DNA from: Verrucomicrobiota bacterium
GTDB taxonomy: Bacteria; Verrucomicrobiota; Verrucomicrobiia; Verrucomicrobiales; DEV007
Length of the DNA stretch: 64,000 bases
Reading direction: 5' to 3'
NCBI GenBank assembly: GCA_963205275.1
Contig: CAUJIH010000106.1
Coordinates: forward strand, 1-64,000
Both the position numbers and the translations under genes were made by a program. The first letter of the stretch is position 1; the number at the start of each line of letters is the position of its first letter. Shown piece by piece: positions 27,701 through 35,962 of the stretch. The notes below the pieces were generated by a model that saw nothing but the letters and a program-made list of their open reading frames with translations, was not told the DNA's origin and ran no database searches.

Positions 27701-27811
27701 ACGGTCGAAGGGAGCGCCATTCCGATCCAGCCGAATCAAGTGGGTAGCCAGTTCAAGCTCCGCCTCGGCCCTGGAGAAGCGACCGTCGTGTATGTCGGAG
27801 ATGAACCTTAA
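24740..27811 (+). CDS. Large secreted GH42-like beta-galactosidase-family protein
   Basis: This 1023-residue protein has an N-terminal membrane/signal segment (residues 15-34, LILELVLGLGVISGLLW). Residues 50-205 form a CBM4/9-like jelly roll (AEKLSWGFWP, RVWFDNITIEKL). Residues 230-345 are helical and possibly coiled-coil. The central region (about 365-760) looks like the GH42/GH-A barrel: NYFHPAVRNYIHSYLERY, YEVALEAYSG (candidate acid residue) and a segment with LNKAWGTDY that recurs in GH42 enzymes. The following region resembles the GH42 trimerisation/glutamine-amidotransferase-like domain (ILVLQPSASMRV, GGMLVALGRPG), and the end is beta-rich. GH42 membership is strong inference. The divergent 175-base region upstream should hold its promoter. 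Confidence 0.78.
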   Translation: MNTYRKVSRKNTQRYLILELVLGLGVISGLLWAAPSVEEFHAGLPSGQVVTLYADQDFEAEKLSWGFWPSESHTRMELDTQVVQHGKQSLRLTALEDSDRAFALSNQATYEPGILYRISVYVRRDPGVQESSISFVVNFSEGSGKGIKERVYPSALTRERVGDWERWSGLISPSKTALLGMLLLGVEHTTGRVWFDNITIEKLGDAKDLRPDVWTNLTAGVEIGPTPLQKLMKLREGNTPLYQMATRYNHLLWQSGTLERELRELERCLFNANQSLTSTLRSQFDQSEHLLNQTFQAYTAALRANASSTDPDCIAAAGQLESTLQQLATALAQARKSLPVATQQLPAHLGPQSRSLRPLEADGRMNRLLFGVWSPLDFSSQEQERFGFEFHSTAPGEPKEHTPDKIDFSNVTMTCDRLEQSGFSSTFGMLNFGVHERLYAPQWFIEQHRDEPDFYKLGSDGSHGGHTGNLHSLNYFHPAVRNYIHSYLERYAEFCRNEPRILFYEVALEAYSGFANEKGKHLISYGKHMESAFRDHLQGKYHSIAELNKAWGTDYAGFTAIQPPTDPHIQRWEPPTPLTAEFANFAEQSYIDYLKLIYTSLKNRDPDKPIVARHSSLLSGINGARIFETCDVLSFHRGAPEMNLVNLYLNSLNRYAHRSLAYMEDFWGKQEESGRVWDERAQRRGLEKHVIREGFWGRTLQMKWYSYSTGSYLFEYNGNWFNPRTDLTTWRYCMPGLQTAMRRLESVDWMLTHSQIEPFKILVLQPSASMRVNLPANAPLMEMRLLYHLLAPAGLFFELVPEEYVLDGRCSLDDFSAVLLPQAEFLPTKLQSQLLDYTSKGGMLVALGRPGSYDDLARPSKPLQDGLRALTSEEDWAAAEKAWNASPDPDHRPEGSGFVRVCADKGHLIALHGVGALNGEEQRSALVDLLTLQSPRAAWAENSSFEVLLRVTEDGGRYLCILNPNVDHAIEDTIHISAPVKQAVDLWTVEGSAIPIQPNQVGSQFKLRLGPGEATVVYVGDEP

Positions 27812-27837
27812 AGATTCATCGACTTGAACCAACGAAC

Positions 27838-29622
27838 TCACATCCCATCCGATTTTGGATTCTCCGCCAGAAGTGAGCTAATGAACGGGAAGAGCTGCTT
27901 CTTGCGACTCACGATTCCTTTCAGCGTGAATAGATGAGAGTCACGCTTCGGATAGCCAATTTTTTGTCGAATTTGCGCCGGCGCTTCGATGAGCAATAAA
28001 CTGTCGTTCAGAGTGATGTCTGTAATCATCAGACAGGCTAGATCGAGTCCGTGCTTCTCGACGAGCGCCTGCAACTCTCGCTGGAGGTCTTCGCGAACGG
28101 GCCAGAACGTATCAAATCCGATTTCCTCTACTTGGGAAATGCTCACGCGATACCCACTTTCCTCAAATTCCTTGCGGTCGGATCGGACGGCTTCTTCGAA
28201 ATTTCCACCTCGTAACACGGATCCAGCGGAGAAGAAGTCTTCCTTGAAGCGGGCTACGTCGATTTCGGCGATCTGACTGGCCCATTCCAGAACAGCCCTG
28301 TCCTCGTCAGTGGTGGTCGGCGATGTTAGATTGAGCGTATCGGAAATAATCCCGGCGCAGATGCAGACAGCGATCCCGCGAGAGGGTTCGAGATTGTGCC
28401 CTCGGAATGCACTACCGACGATGGTGCAGGTGGAGCCGACGGTTTTGTTAATGAACTGCACAGGTTCCTTGGTAACGAGATTGCCGCTCAGACGGTGGTG
28501 GTCGAGTACTTCGATGATCTCAGCCTCCTCGGCACCGGCGACGGCCTGAGAGAATTCGTTGTGATCAACCAAAATCAGGCGCGGCCTCTCGGGGTTCACT
28601 AGGTCGGTACGTGAGAGAACGCCGACGAGACGATTGGTCTCGGGATCACAAAGCGGAAAAAGCACCTGTTCACGATCAGATTTCAGGCGTTCGCGCACGG
28701 CTTGCAGCTTCGTCTCAGGGGCAAAGGATACGAACTCCCGGGAGATGGCGCTCTGAATGGAGCGAGCACCGCGAATCAGTTGTGTACAGGAGGCGGTATC
28801 GCGCTTAGTGAGTAGAATGGCCGTGCCCTTGTTCTTCGCCGCATGAATGATCGCCTCCGAAGGTCGAAATCCGCTGGTGATCACGAGGCATTTCACACCC
28901 GCCTCGGCAGCATGGAGCTGGACGCCGACGCGGTCTCCCGTGATGATGATGAGCTGCTCCTCCAGCAAAGCGTGGATTCTGTCTTGCATGACAGGCTCGG
29001 ACGATCCGGCGACCATCATGAGGAAAGCCTGCTCGACGGAAGGCGTATCCCCCATCGAGATGACCTCGGCGTCGAGCGTTTGAGCGATCTTGTCGATCGA
29101 GGCAGTCACCTGACGAGCATATTTAGCGGGAACCGTAGGGTCCGAACCGATGGGAATCAAGAGTTCGAGCAAGTCTTGCAAAGCCAACATCCCGATGAGA
29201 ATCCCATCCTCACCGACTACGGGCATGCTCCGATGATGATGATCGGCCATCTTGCGATAGGCCTCGATCACTGAGTCAGATGGGAGTGCCGTGTTCACCT
29301 GCTGCCGAGCGATATCGATGGCCTTGGGCTGAATATCGCTGATCAGAGTGGGACGGGCGATCCCAGCGGTTTGGAGTACCCATTCCGTCCGGGCATTGGG
29401 TGGCCCACAGCAGGCAGCGACAGCTGTGGGAATGCGAGTCTGCCGGAGCAGGTCGGCATAGGCCAGTGCGGAGCAAATCGCGTCAGTGTCAGGGTTTTTA
29501 TGCCCCATCACCCACGTCGGGCGTTGGATAAAGGAGGAAGTGGCGGCGTCGGTCACAGGCGAATGATCCACTATCTCGGGCGGGATTCGACTAAAATTTG
29601 CAGCAATAAAAGGAATTCGCAC
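27838..29622 (-). CDS. Manganese-dependent inorganic pyrophosphatase with CBS and DRTGG domains
   Basis: This 594-residue cytoplasmic family II pyrophosphatase hydrolyses PPi to phosphate. The DHH-type catalytic core is split: GHKNPDTDAICSA near residue 40 supplies the first metal ligands, and DHNEF plus DHHR (about 370-395) the rest. Inserted between them are a CBS pair (ALPSDSVIEAYRKM, FPLCDPETNRLVGVLSRTDL) and a DRTGG-like domain (GDRVGVQLHAAEAGVKCLVITSG). This is the architecture of CBS-PPases, which are regulated by adenine nucleotides. The frame starts at a GTG at 29622; no ATG lies before the catalytic motif, so the exact start is uncertain. Divergent from the TIR-domain gene. Confidence 0.93.
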   Translation of the reverse strand: MRIPFIAANFSRIPPEIVDHSPVTDAATSSFIQRPTWVMGHKNPDTDAICSALAYADLLRQTRIPTAVAACCGPPNARTEWVLQTAGIARPTLISDIQPKAIDIARQQVNTALPSDSVIEAYRKMADHHHRSMPVVGEDGILIGMLALQDLLELLIPIGSDPTVPAKYARQVTASIDKIAQTLDAEVISMGDTPSVEQAFLMMVAGSSEPVMQDRIHALLEEQLIIITGDRVGVQLHAAEAGVKCLVITSGFRPSEAIIHAAKNKGTAILLTKRDTASCTQLIRGARSIQSAISREFVSFAPETKLQAVRERLKSDREQVLFPLCDPETNRLVGVLSRTDLVNPERPRLILVDHNEFSQAVAGAEEAEIIEVLDHHRLSGNLVTKEPVQFINKTVGSTCTIVGSAFRGHNLEPSRGIAVCICAGIISDTLNLTSPTTTDEDRAVLEWASQIAEIDVARFKEDFFSAGSVLRGGNFEEAVRSDRKEFEESGYRVSISQVEEIGFDTFWPVREDLQRELQALVEKHGLDLACLMITDITLNDSLLLIEAPAQIRQKIGYPKRDSHLFTLKGIVSRKKQLFPFISSLLAENPKSDGM

Positions 29623-29834
29623 AGAAAATACTTATCGGATTCCCCTTAATCGAGAGATGATGAGAATCGGAAATGCTTGCTTCGCCTCGTCTAAACTCGT
29701 ATTACAATTGGTGATTGCGAATGGATTCCCTAAATGTCAGACCTCGTTGGAGTGCCTGATTTTTGGTTGAATCCCCCAAGACTCCTTTCCACGAATCTTT
29801 GCCTACAGATTCCCGGAAGCTCCCACGCGCATCT

Positions 29835-32447
29835 ATGAGCCAAGACGTTTTCCCATCCTCTCTCTCGCGTCGCTACGCGATGTTCATCTCTTATCGTCAC
29901 GCCGATAACCTCGAAGCGGGCCGCAAGTGGGCGACGTGGCTACATGAGGCTGCCGAGAGCTATGAAGTCCCTGTCGATCTGATCGGGCGAACGAATCTCC
30001 GAGGCGAGTCGGTGCCCAGCACGCTCTACCCAGTCTTCCGAGATGAAGAAGAGCTCCCCGCCGACGCCGATCTGAGCACGAATATCGAACGAGCACTGGA
30101 AAACAGTGCTTTGCTAGTCGTGCTATGCTCGCCGCGATCTGCTCAGTCACACTTCGTGGCAGAGGAAATTCGGTATTTCAAAGAACTGGGAAAAGGTGGC
30201 CGGATTCTCGCTTTGATCATCGACGGGGAGCCCAATGCATCTGATGATCCTCAGAAATTAGCGCAATTCGGAGCGAATGCCGAGTGTTTCCCTGAACCTC
30301 TGCGCTTCGGCGTGCGCGATGCCGAGGGAAAGGTGGACTGGTCGAAGCGCACAGAGCCAATCGCCGCTGACTGCCGGCCAGGTGGCCAGCCCATTCAGGG
30401 ATGGACCACAGTAGCAGCCTACGAAGAGGATCTGGAGAAAAAGGGGCTGGAGAAAAAGGAGAGAGCCGATGCCGTGCACGAGTATCGAAATCGACTGGAA
30501 CTGGCAAAGCTAAAGGTGATCGCGGGCGCTCTGGGGGTCCCGTTAGGAGAGCTAACGCAGCGGGACAAGGCCCGCCAACTTGTCCGGGCAAAGAGGCGGA
30601 CGCGAATTCTCGGCACTCTGAGCCTAGCTTTCGCCCTGCTAGCTGTGGCAGTGGGCGTGCTCGGATGGATGGCCAGTGAGGCGAAAAAGCTCGCAGTGCA
30701 GGAAAAACTCCGGGTGATCACCACTCTGGCGAACTCCGACTTCCAAGAAGGTGGTAATCGCCTTCAGGATGCCGTCACAGCCCCGGCCGGAATGGCCTAC
30801 TTGGCACGGTCCGCCCGAGCGGGCGATGAACGCGCTGCCACGCAGATATGGGCACTGTACCAGCAGCAGCCATTCTGGATCCCAACAGCGAAAACCGATC
30901 CTCTGCCGATCGCAGAGCGACATCTCAAATCACTGGCTCCACCCAAGAATTTTCGAACAGTTGATCTTGACGGAAAAGCGGTCGCGCCCACCTGGTTTGC
31001 GAAAAGCGCTGACGGGAAGCGCTGTATAACCGTCGTCAGCAAAGGAGATGCCGGAGAAGGACCGATCACTTTTCGCTTTTGGACACTGTACGGAAACCCC
31101 ATCGGAGAGTGGCAAAAACTTGATTACCAAGGCGATAATTATCTTTACGGAATCGCCGGAGCTGTTTTGTCTGAGGATGGTCGATTCGCCGCGATCATCG
31201 GGCAACCTTGGCGAGATTCTCAGTACATTGAACTGTGGGATGTGGAGAAAGGCAGGCGAATCGAAGGCATAGACGCTCCGAAGGCGGATGGTTCCATGCC
31301 GAATTACCAGGGAGGAACTTTCGTTGACCTGTGGTTCACATCGTGGAAGGCAGGAACGCCAGGACCACTATTTGTTACTCTCAGCAACCGAGGAAACGCA
31401 GTGGTCTATCGCCTGATTGTAGACGGTGACGATGCCAGCCTGATCGAACTTGGCAGAAACTCACATCAACGAGCACTGGTTCAAGCAGCCGTGGACGACG
31501 ATGCCGATCTGTTCGTCAGCGCGGCAGAGGATCAGTCCATCCGTGCCTGTCGGATCACTGACGGAGCATCTGTAGGCTGGCCTCTCACAGTGGATGGAAC
31601 CGTGACAGCTTTGAAAATTAATGGAGCTGAGGGCATCACCGCTCGTCTCACAGGAGGCAAAAGCACTGGCTGGGCACTGCTGAAACCGACCCAATTACCC
31701 CTCCCGGCACAAGCACGGCTCACCTTCACGCAGGATAAAGCATTACAGAAGCAGTGGGGAGATGAGAAAGAAGGGGATGAGATCACCGGAGACACCCGGG
31801 GGAAAGAAAAACTCCGCATTGTAAATGAGAAAATCGTCGAACTCTCAGCCGCCGATGGAAAATCCCTCTGGAAGCACTCTTTTCCCTCTGCGATGCGGTA
31901 TGCTCGCTTTTTTGATAAGAAAAAAATCGTGGTGCAATCCACCGACTTCATTACCGAAGTGTGGGATGTGAAGAGCAATGCACCTGTGTATCCTCGCATC
32001 GACGAAACCAGACTGTTTACTGAGTCTTACCGTTCCGATACGGTTTTGCTCTCGTCTCTGTCACCGAGCGGGAAGTTCATGCTGACGCGGAGTTTCTTCT
32101 GGAACGCACCTAATGTCGCCATCCACAACTTTACCGTCTGGGATACTACGACAGCGAAGCCAGTCATCACCCCGATTCAAATCGTGAATTCTGGATTTGA
32201 GGACGCTCCACTCCCAAACCACGCGGAATTTTCCTCGGATGGGGCCTTCCTCTTCCTAGGTCTCTCGGAGGGAACTAAAGATAAAGTTCTGCTCGGTATC
32301 CAATTGGAACCGCCTTCAGAAGTTCTTCCCATAATGCCTAGTCTAGCGGAGGCACTCGGAGGATTCACCTTGAAAAGTGACGGCAGCCTAGAAGCGGTGA
32401 AATCGAATCGGAAAGCCGTGATCGAAGCTGTAAAGTCTCATCATTGA
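29835..32447 (+). CDS. TIR-domain membrane protein with WD40-like beta-propeller
   Basis: This 870-residue single-membrane-span protein has a TIR domain in residues 12-160: FISYRHADN (from Phe17) is the first strand and loop, PVFRDEEELPADADL follows, and CSPRSAQSHFVAEE (from Cys98) carries an acidic pair (Glu110/Glu111) where TIR NADases have the catalytic Glu, with Phe replacing the usual Trp. A charged helical linker follows. A membrane segment lies at about 258-281. The C-terminal 550 residues are propeller-like, with blade motifs such as YIELWDVEKGR, TEVWDVKSN and FTVWDTTTAKP. The ATG at 29835 is chosen over a TTG at 29763. Such TIR-propeller proteins are common in PVC bacteria and cyanobacteria but poorly studied. 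NADase or defence activity is not demonstrated by sequence alone. Confidence 0.88.
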   Translation: MSQDVFPSSLSRRYAMFISYRHADNLEAGRKWATWLHEAAESYEVPVDLIGRTNLRGESVPSTLYPVFRDEEELPADADLSTNIERALENSALLVVLCSPRSAQSHFVAEEIRYFKELGKGGRILALIIDGEPNASDDPQKLAQFGANAECFPEPLRFGVRDAEGKVDWSKRTEPIAADCRPGGQPIQGWTTVAAYEEDLEKKGLEKKERADAVHEYRNRLELAKLKVIAGALGVPLGELTQRDKARQLVRAKRRTRILGTLSLAFALLAVAVGVLGWMASEAKKLAVQEKLRVITTLANSDFQEGGNRLQDAVTAPAGMAYLARSARAGDERAATQIWALYQQQPFWIPTAKTDPLPIAERHLKSLAPPKNFRTVDLDGKAVAPTWFAKSADGKRCITVVSKGDAGEGPITFRFWTLYGNPIGEWQKLDYQGDNYLYGIAGAVLSEDGRFAAIIGQPWRDSQYIELWDVEKGRRIEGIDAPKADGSMPNYQGGTFVDLWFTSWKAGTPGPLFVTLSNRGNAVVYRLIVDGDDASLIELGRNSHQRALVQAAVDDDADLFVSAAEDQSIRACRITDGASVGWPLTVDGTVTALKINGAEGITARLTGGKSTGWALLKPTQLPLPAQARLTFTQDKALQKQWGDEKEGDEITGDTRGKEKLRIVNEKIVELSAADGKSLWKHSFPSAMRYARFFDKKKIVVQSTDFITEVWDVKSNAPVYPRIDETRLFTESYRSDTVLLSSLSPSGKFMLTRSFFWNAPNVAIHNFTVWDTTTAKPVITPIQIVNSGFEDAPLPNHAEFSSDGAFLFLGLSEGTKDKVLLGIQLEPPSEVLPIMPSLAEALGGFTLKSDGSLEAVKSNRKAVIEAVKSHH

Positions 32448-33067
32448 TGGAGCGATTTCTCTATCAGTGGGATGGCTGGAACGAGGAGATTTTTCTTCGC
32501 ATCAATTCTCTACGGGTTCCGTGGATCGACGAGTCCTCGCGCTGGGCGACGAGACTCGGAGACGGAGAGAATTGTGCGTGGATCATCTTCCTGCTCCTGC
32601 TTCTTCTCCTGCTGCGTCGGTGGAGTAATGGCGAAGGCTGGGGACGGATTCTGCCCTCGAACTCGTCTCTGATTCGATGCCTCAGCGTTTGCGTCATCGG
32701 CGCTCTGATCACTCTGATTCTTGTAAAAGGACTGAAGCCGATATTCCATATGCCGCGCCCCACGGAAGCATTATCGCATCATCCGGTACATCGGATCGGT
32801 GGCCCTTTTTTCGGATTCAGTTTCCCCAGCGGCCACGCGACCTTTTCTATGCTGCTGGCCTGGGTATTTTGGCGAGACTTTCGAGCCTTTGGACGAATGG
32901 TGCTGGTTGCTTGGGTACTCTGGATCGGTTTTTCCCGAGTCCATGCGGGTGCTCATTTTCCGGTCGATATCGTCGGAGGCTGGATCGCAGGAAGCCTCGC
33001 TGGTCTGCTGGCGTGGGAAATCGTGAATCTATCGCATCGTTCTCAGCGAACGATGCTCGTGAAGTAA
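32447..33067 (+). CDS. PAP2-family membrane phosphatase
   Basis: This 206-residue membrane protein is of the type 2 phosphatidic acid phosphatase superfamily. The three catalytic motifs are complete: K-x6-RP in KPIFHMPRP, PSGH in FPSGHATF, and SR-x5-H-x3-D in SRVHAGAHFPVD. Five to six hydrophobic segments are visible. Members dephosphorylate lipid phosphates, including undecaprenyl pyrophosphate; which lipid is acted on here is unknown. The ATG shares one base with the stop codon of the TIR gene (TGATG at 32445-32449), so the two are translationally coupled. The 3' end overlaps the convergent thioredoxin-like gene by 25 bases. Confidence 0.93.
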   Translation: MERFLYQWDGWNEEIFLRINSLRVPWIDESSRWATRLGDGENCAWIIFLLLLLLLLRRWSNGEGWGRILPSNSSLIRCLSVCVIGALITLILVKGLKPIFHMPRPTEALSHHPVHRIGGPFFGFSFPSGHATFSMLLAWVFWRDFRAFGRMVLVAWVLWIGFSRVHAGAHFPVDIVGGWIAGSLAGLLAWEIVNLSHRSQRTMLVK

Positions 33068-33636
33068 TCGGGTTCATTTCCGGGCTTCCACTTAATATTG
33101 CAACCAGAACTGGGATACCATGGTTCGGGTGTCGCACGTCCCGCGAGTAGGTCGTCGATCGCTTGATCGAGGTCCTTTCCGCTCGGAATACCGCGACCGG
33201 GCCGACTGGTGTCGAACTGCCCCGCGTAGCAGAGTCGCAACGTAGAGTCGAATAAGTAGAAATCCGGCGTGCAGGCCGCCGAGTATGCCAGCGCAACCTC
33301 CTGTGTTGCATCAAAAAGATAGGGAAAATCCCAGGCATTCTCCTGGGCAAACTCGATCATTTTCTCCGGAGCATCCGCAGGATATCGCTCAGCATCATTC
33401 GAGCAAATCGCTGCCGTAGCGATCCCCTCTTCCGCGATTCGCTTCGTGAAGCGGCCAAGAAATGCGGCAAGATGGATCACGTAGGGACAGTGATTGCAGG
33501 CGAAAAAAATGAGAAGACCTCGTCGATCCGCGGCCAAGGAAGCCGGAGAATGGATCGCACCGGAGGAATCGGAAAGAGAAAATGCGGGAGCTTGCGCTCC
33601 GGGAGTCAGTCGAAATGTGGAAGGAACTTCAGCCAT
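33043..33636 (-). CDS. Thioredoxin-fold protein (AhpC/TSA-like) with CNHC motif
   Basis: This 197-residue protein has no signal peptide. The fold is that of AhpC/TSA and redoxin proteins: PGAQAPAFSLSDSSG at the N-terminus, then FFACNHCPYV with a CxxC pair (Cys47, Cys50), then TPDFYLFD and a C-terminal SSGCNIKWKPGN motif. The CNHCPYV and GCNIKWKPG pair identifies a distinct conserved thioredoxin family of unknown specific substrate. Probably a cytoplasmic thiol reductase or peroxidase-like enzyme. The coding sequence ends inside the convergent PAP2 gene. Confidence 0.88.
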   Translation of the reverse strand: MAEVPSTFRLTPGAQAPAFSLSDSSGAIHSPASLAADRRGLLIFFACNHCPYVIHLAAFLGRFTKRIAEEGIATAAICSNDAERYPADAPEKMIEFAQENAWDFPYLFDATQEVALAYSAACTPDFYLFDSTLRLCYAGQFDTSRPGRGIPSGKDLDQAIDDLLAGRATPEPWYPSSGCNIKWKPGNEPDYFTSIVR

Positions 33637-33753
33637 GAGAGAGAATTAAAGGAATTCAAAAGGAATTCATTAGAGCAGGGTTGACATTCTATCGGAAATC
33701 ACCGACCTGTCCCGTCCAATTTTTTAATCGCAAACGAAGAAAAGGTCCAAGTC

Positions 33754-34248
33754 ATGGCAACAGTTGAAGTTATTCTGAAAGAAAAGATCGAGGGTCTCGG
33801 AGCCGAGGCCGATGTCGTGAAGGTGAAGCGTGGCTTCGCACGGAACTTTCTGCTTCCTCAGGACCGTGCCTACGAAGCAACGAAGTCGAATCTCCGCCAT
33901 GTGAAGGCGCTAAAGGAAACGCGTGCAAAGCGCGAAGCGCAGGAGCTAGCGGACGCCGAGAACACGGCGACTAAACTAAGGAAGCTACGCCTGTCTCTGC
34001 CACTGTCTCTCGGACAGGGTGGAAAAGCCTTTGGATCAGTGACGACTTCGGACATCGCTGCCCTGATCGCCGAGAAGAGTCGCCTGACAATTGATCGCCA
34101 CCAGTTGCTTCTCGAAGCTCCGATCAAGACTCTGGGGTCTTTCGAGATTCCTGTGAAGCTGCATCCGGCAGTCAACGCATCCGTGACGGTACGTGTCGTC
34201 GCAGCAGAGACCCCGGAAGAAGGCGAAGCGGAGTCTTCTGAGAGCTGA
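33754..34248 (+). CDS. rplI: 50S ribosomal protein L9
   Basis: This 164-residue protein binds 23S rRNA at the base of the L1 stalk. The signature is present: VILKEKIEGLGAEADVVKVKRGFARNFLLP, quoted in parts: VILKEK, GLGAEADVVKV, RGFARNFLLP. The long connecting helix (residues 45-85) and C-terminal domain follow. The acidic tail (EETPEEGEAESSES pattern) is a little longer than usual. AAAGG lies about ten bases before the ATG. It precedes dnaB, a conserved neighbour, but rpsF and rpsR, which usually come before it, are absent here. Confidence 0.97.
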   Translation: MATVEVILKEKIEGLGAEADVVKVKRGFARNFLLPQDRAYEATKSNLRHVKALKETRAKREAQELADAENTATKLRKLRLSLPLSLGQGGKAFGSVTTSDIAALIAEKSRLTIDRHQLLLEAPIKTLGSFEIPVKLHPAVNASVTVRVVAAETPEEGEAESSES

Positions 34249-34474
34249 TCCAGCTTTGATTCTGATCGGGATCGACTCTCTGTTTCAGAGTATGTCCAGT
34301 TCCGATTTCCATACGAGTTTCCTTCAAAAGTGAAGCTCGCTCCAGCACGTCAGTAGATTCCCTGAAATCTGCTGAACGGCCCCATAGTCGCGACCGATAG
34401 GTGACTTATTCAACTGTCGGTGACGAATCGCTATCACTTGCCTACCTTCTCCGTTTTCTCCAGTCAGTTATCTC

Positions 34475-35938
34475 ATGGCCAAACCAAAAGACAGTACTAG
34501 CAAAGGAGATTCGCTGAAAAGAGGCCCTAAGTCGACAGGAGCGAGCGGTGTATCCGCGGGAAATGCGACATCTCCTGTGGAGGATGTAACCCGGTCCATG
34601 CCGAGAAATGAGGATGCCGAGAGAGCAATCCTCTCCTGTATGCTGCAGGACCCCGCCAATACGATTCCTCGTGCGATCGAATCACTGAACTCCGGATTTT
34701 TCTACATCCCGGCCTATCGCACGATCTTCGAAGCGATGCTGCATTTATATAAAACGAATCAGCAAGGCAATTTCGACCTAGTAGTCCTGATCACAGAACT
34801 CGGGAATCGCGGACAGCTCGATGCCGTGGGAGGTCCGAAATCGCTCGCTGATCTACTCGACGACGTACCGACGACGGCTCTATTCGAGGAATATATCCGA
34901 TTTTTAAAAGAGAAGTTTATTCTTCGCCGGGTCATTCAAGATTGCACCGAATGCATCTCCGATGCCTATCTGCGGCCGGAAGACGTGGCTGGCTTCCTCG
35001 ACTCCGTCGAGAAAAGAATGCTGCAGATCCGAAATGAAACCGAGCGAACGAAGGGAATAGAGGATATCCGTACCCACGTCATGGCCGTGATCGATTCCGC
35101 TCAGAAGATGTATGGAGGCGAAGGCGGCAGTGGACTGAATACGGGCTTTGACGATCTGGATAAGATGACCACCGGTTTTCATGGGGGGGAAATGATCGTA
35201 ATCGCCGCACGTCCTTCGATGGGAAAGACCTCCTTCGTGATGAACATCGTAGAGAATCTGGCGGTCCCGAAGGATAAGCGTGTTCCGTGTGCTGTCTTCA
35301 GCCTAGAAATGACCGCGCAATCTCTGGTACAGCGACTGCTCTGCTCTCGGGCGAAGATCGACATGAACAAGCTGCGAAGCGGCTTTCTCTCGAAAACCGA
35401 TATGCACGCGATGATGAGAGTGGCTGGCGATCTGGCAGAGGCCTCAATCTTCATCGACGATACTCCCGGCCTCTCCATCAATGAACTCCAAGCGAAGGCG
35501 AGAAGGCTAAAGCAACAACATGACATCCAACTGATCGCGATTGATTACCTCCAGTTGTTGAGAGCGCCAGATGTCGGGAATCGGGATGGACGAGAAAAGG
35601 AAATCGCCGCGATTTCTGGTGGAATCAAGGGAATTGCTAAGGAGCTGAATATCCCTGTGGTGGTTTTGGCACAGTTGAACCGGAATCCAGATTCGCGAGG
35701 TGGCGGCAAGCCCCGCATGAGCGACCTGCGGGAATCGGGTTCAATTGAGCAGGACGCCGATCTGATCGGTCTATTAATCCGCGAAGAAATTTATGCTGAG
35801 GACGATAAGAAGGACGAACTCAAAGGCAAAGCAGAACTGATCATCGCGAAGCAGCGAAACGGTCCGACCGGCGAAGTTCCCCTGACATTCCATAAAGAAC
35901 TCATGCGTTTCGAGAGCCGGGCGCATCAGCAGGATTGA
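34475..35938 (+). CDS. dnaB: Replicative DNA helicase DnaB
   Basis: This 487-residue hexameric 5'-3' helicase acts at the replication fork. Residues 45-145 are the N-terminal DnaB domain (AERAILSCML). The RecA-like motor follows with Walker A ARPSMGKT, FSLEMTAQSLVQRLL, the Walker B region LIAIDYLQLL and the conserved DLRESGSIEQDAD. A Ser/Lys/Gly-rich extension of about 40 residues precedes the canonical start. The 226-base gap after rplI contains only a small CTCTG-TTT-CAGAG hairpin; whether the pair is cotranscribed is unclear. Confidence 0.97.
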   Translation: MAKPKDSTSKGDSLKRGPKSTGASGVSAGNATSPVEDVTRSMPRNEDAERAILSCMLQDPANTIPRAIESLNSGFFYIPAYRTIFEAMLHLYKTNQQGNFDLVVLITELGNRGQLDAVGGPKSLADLLDDVPTTALFEEYIRFLKEKFILRRVIQDCTECISDAYLRPEDVAGFLDSVEKRMLQIRNETERTKGIEDIRTHVMAVIDSAQKMYGGEGGSGLNTGFDDLDKMTTGFHGGEMIVIAARPSMGKTSFVMNIVENLAVPKDKRVPCAVFSLEMTAQSLVQRLLCSRAKIDMNKLRSGFLSKTDMHAMMRVAGDLAEASIFIDDTPGLSINELQAKARRLKQQHDIQLIAIDYLQLLRAPDVGNRDGREKEIAAISGGIKGIAKELNIPVVVLAQLNRNPDSRGGGKPRMSDLRESGSIEQDADLIGLLIREEIYAEDDKKDELKGKAELIIAKQRNGPTGEVPLTFHKELMRFESRAHQQD

Positions 35939-35962
35939 GGACAATGTGAATCTTCCCTCGAC

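Noticed and set aside
29835-33067. Calling the TIR-PAP2 pair an established antiphage system
   Set aside because: There is no neighbouring defence gene, and I recognise no described system with this pair. Kept only as a hypothesis.
33681-33686. TTGACA upstream of rplI as a promoter
   Set aside because: A perfect -35 box, but no acceptable -10 element at 16-19 bases. Could be chance, so not listed as a promoter.
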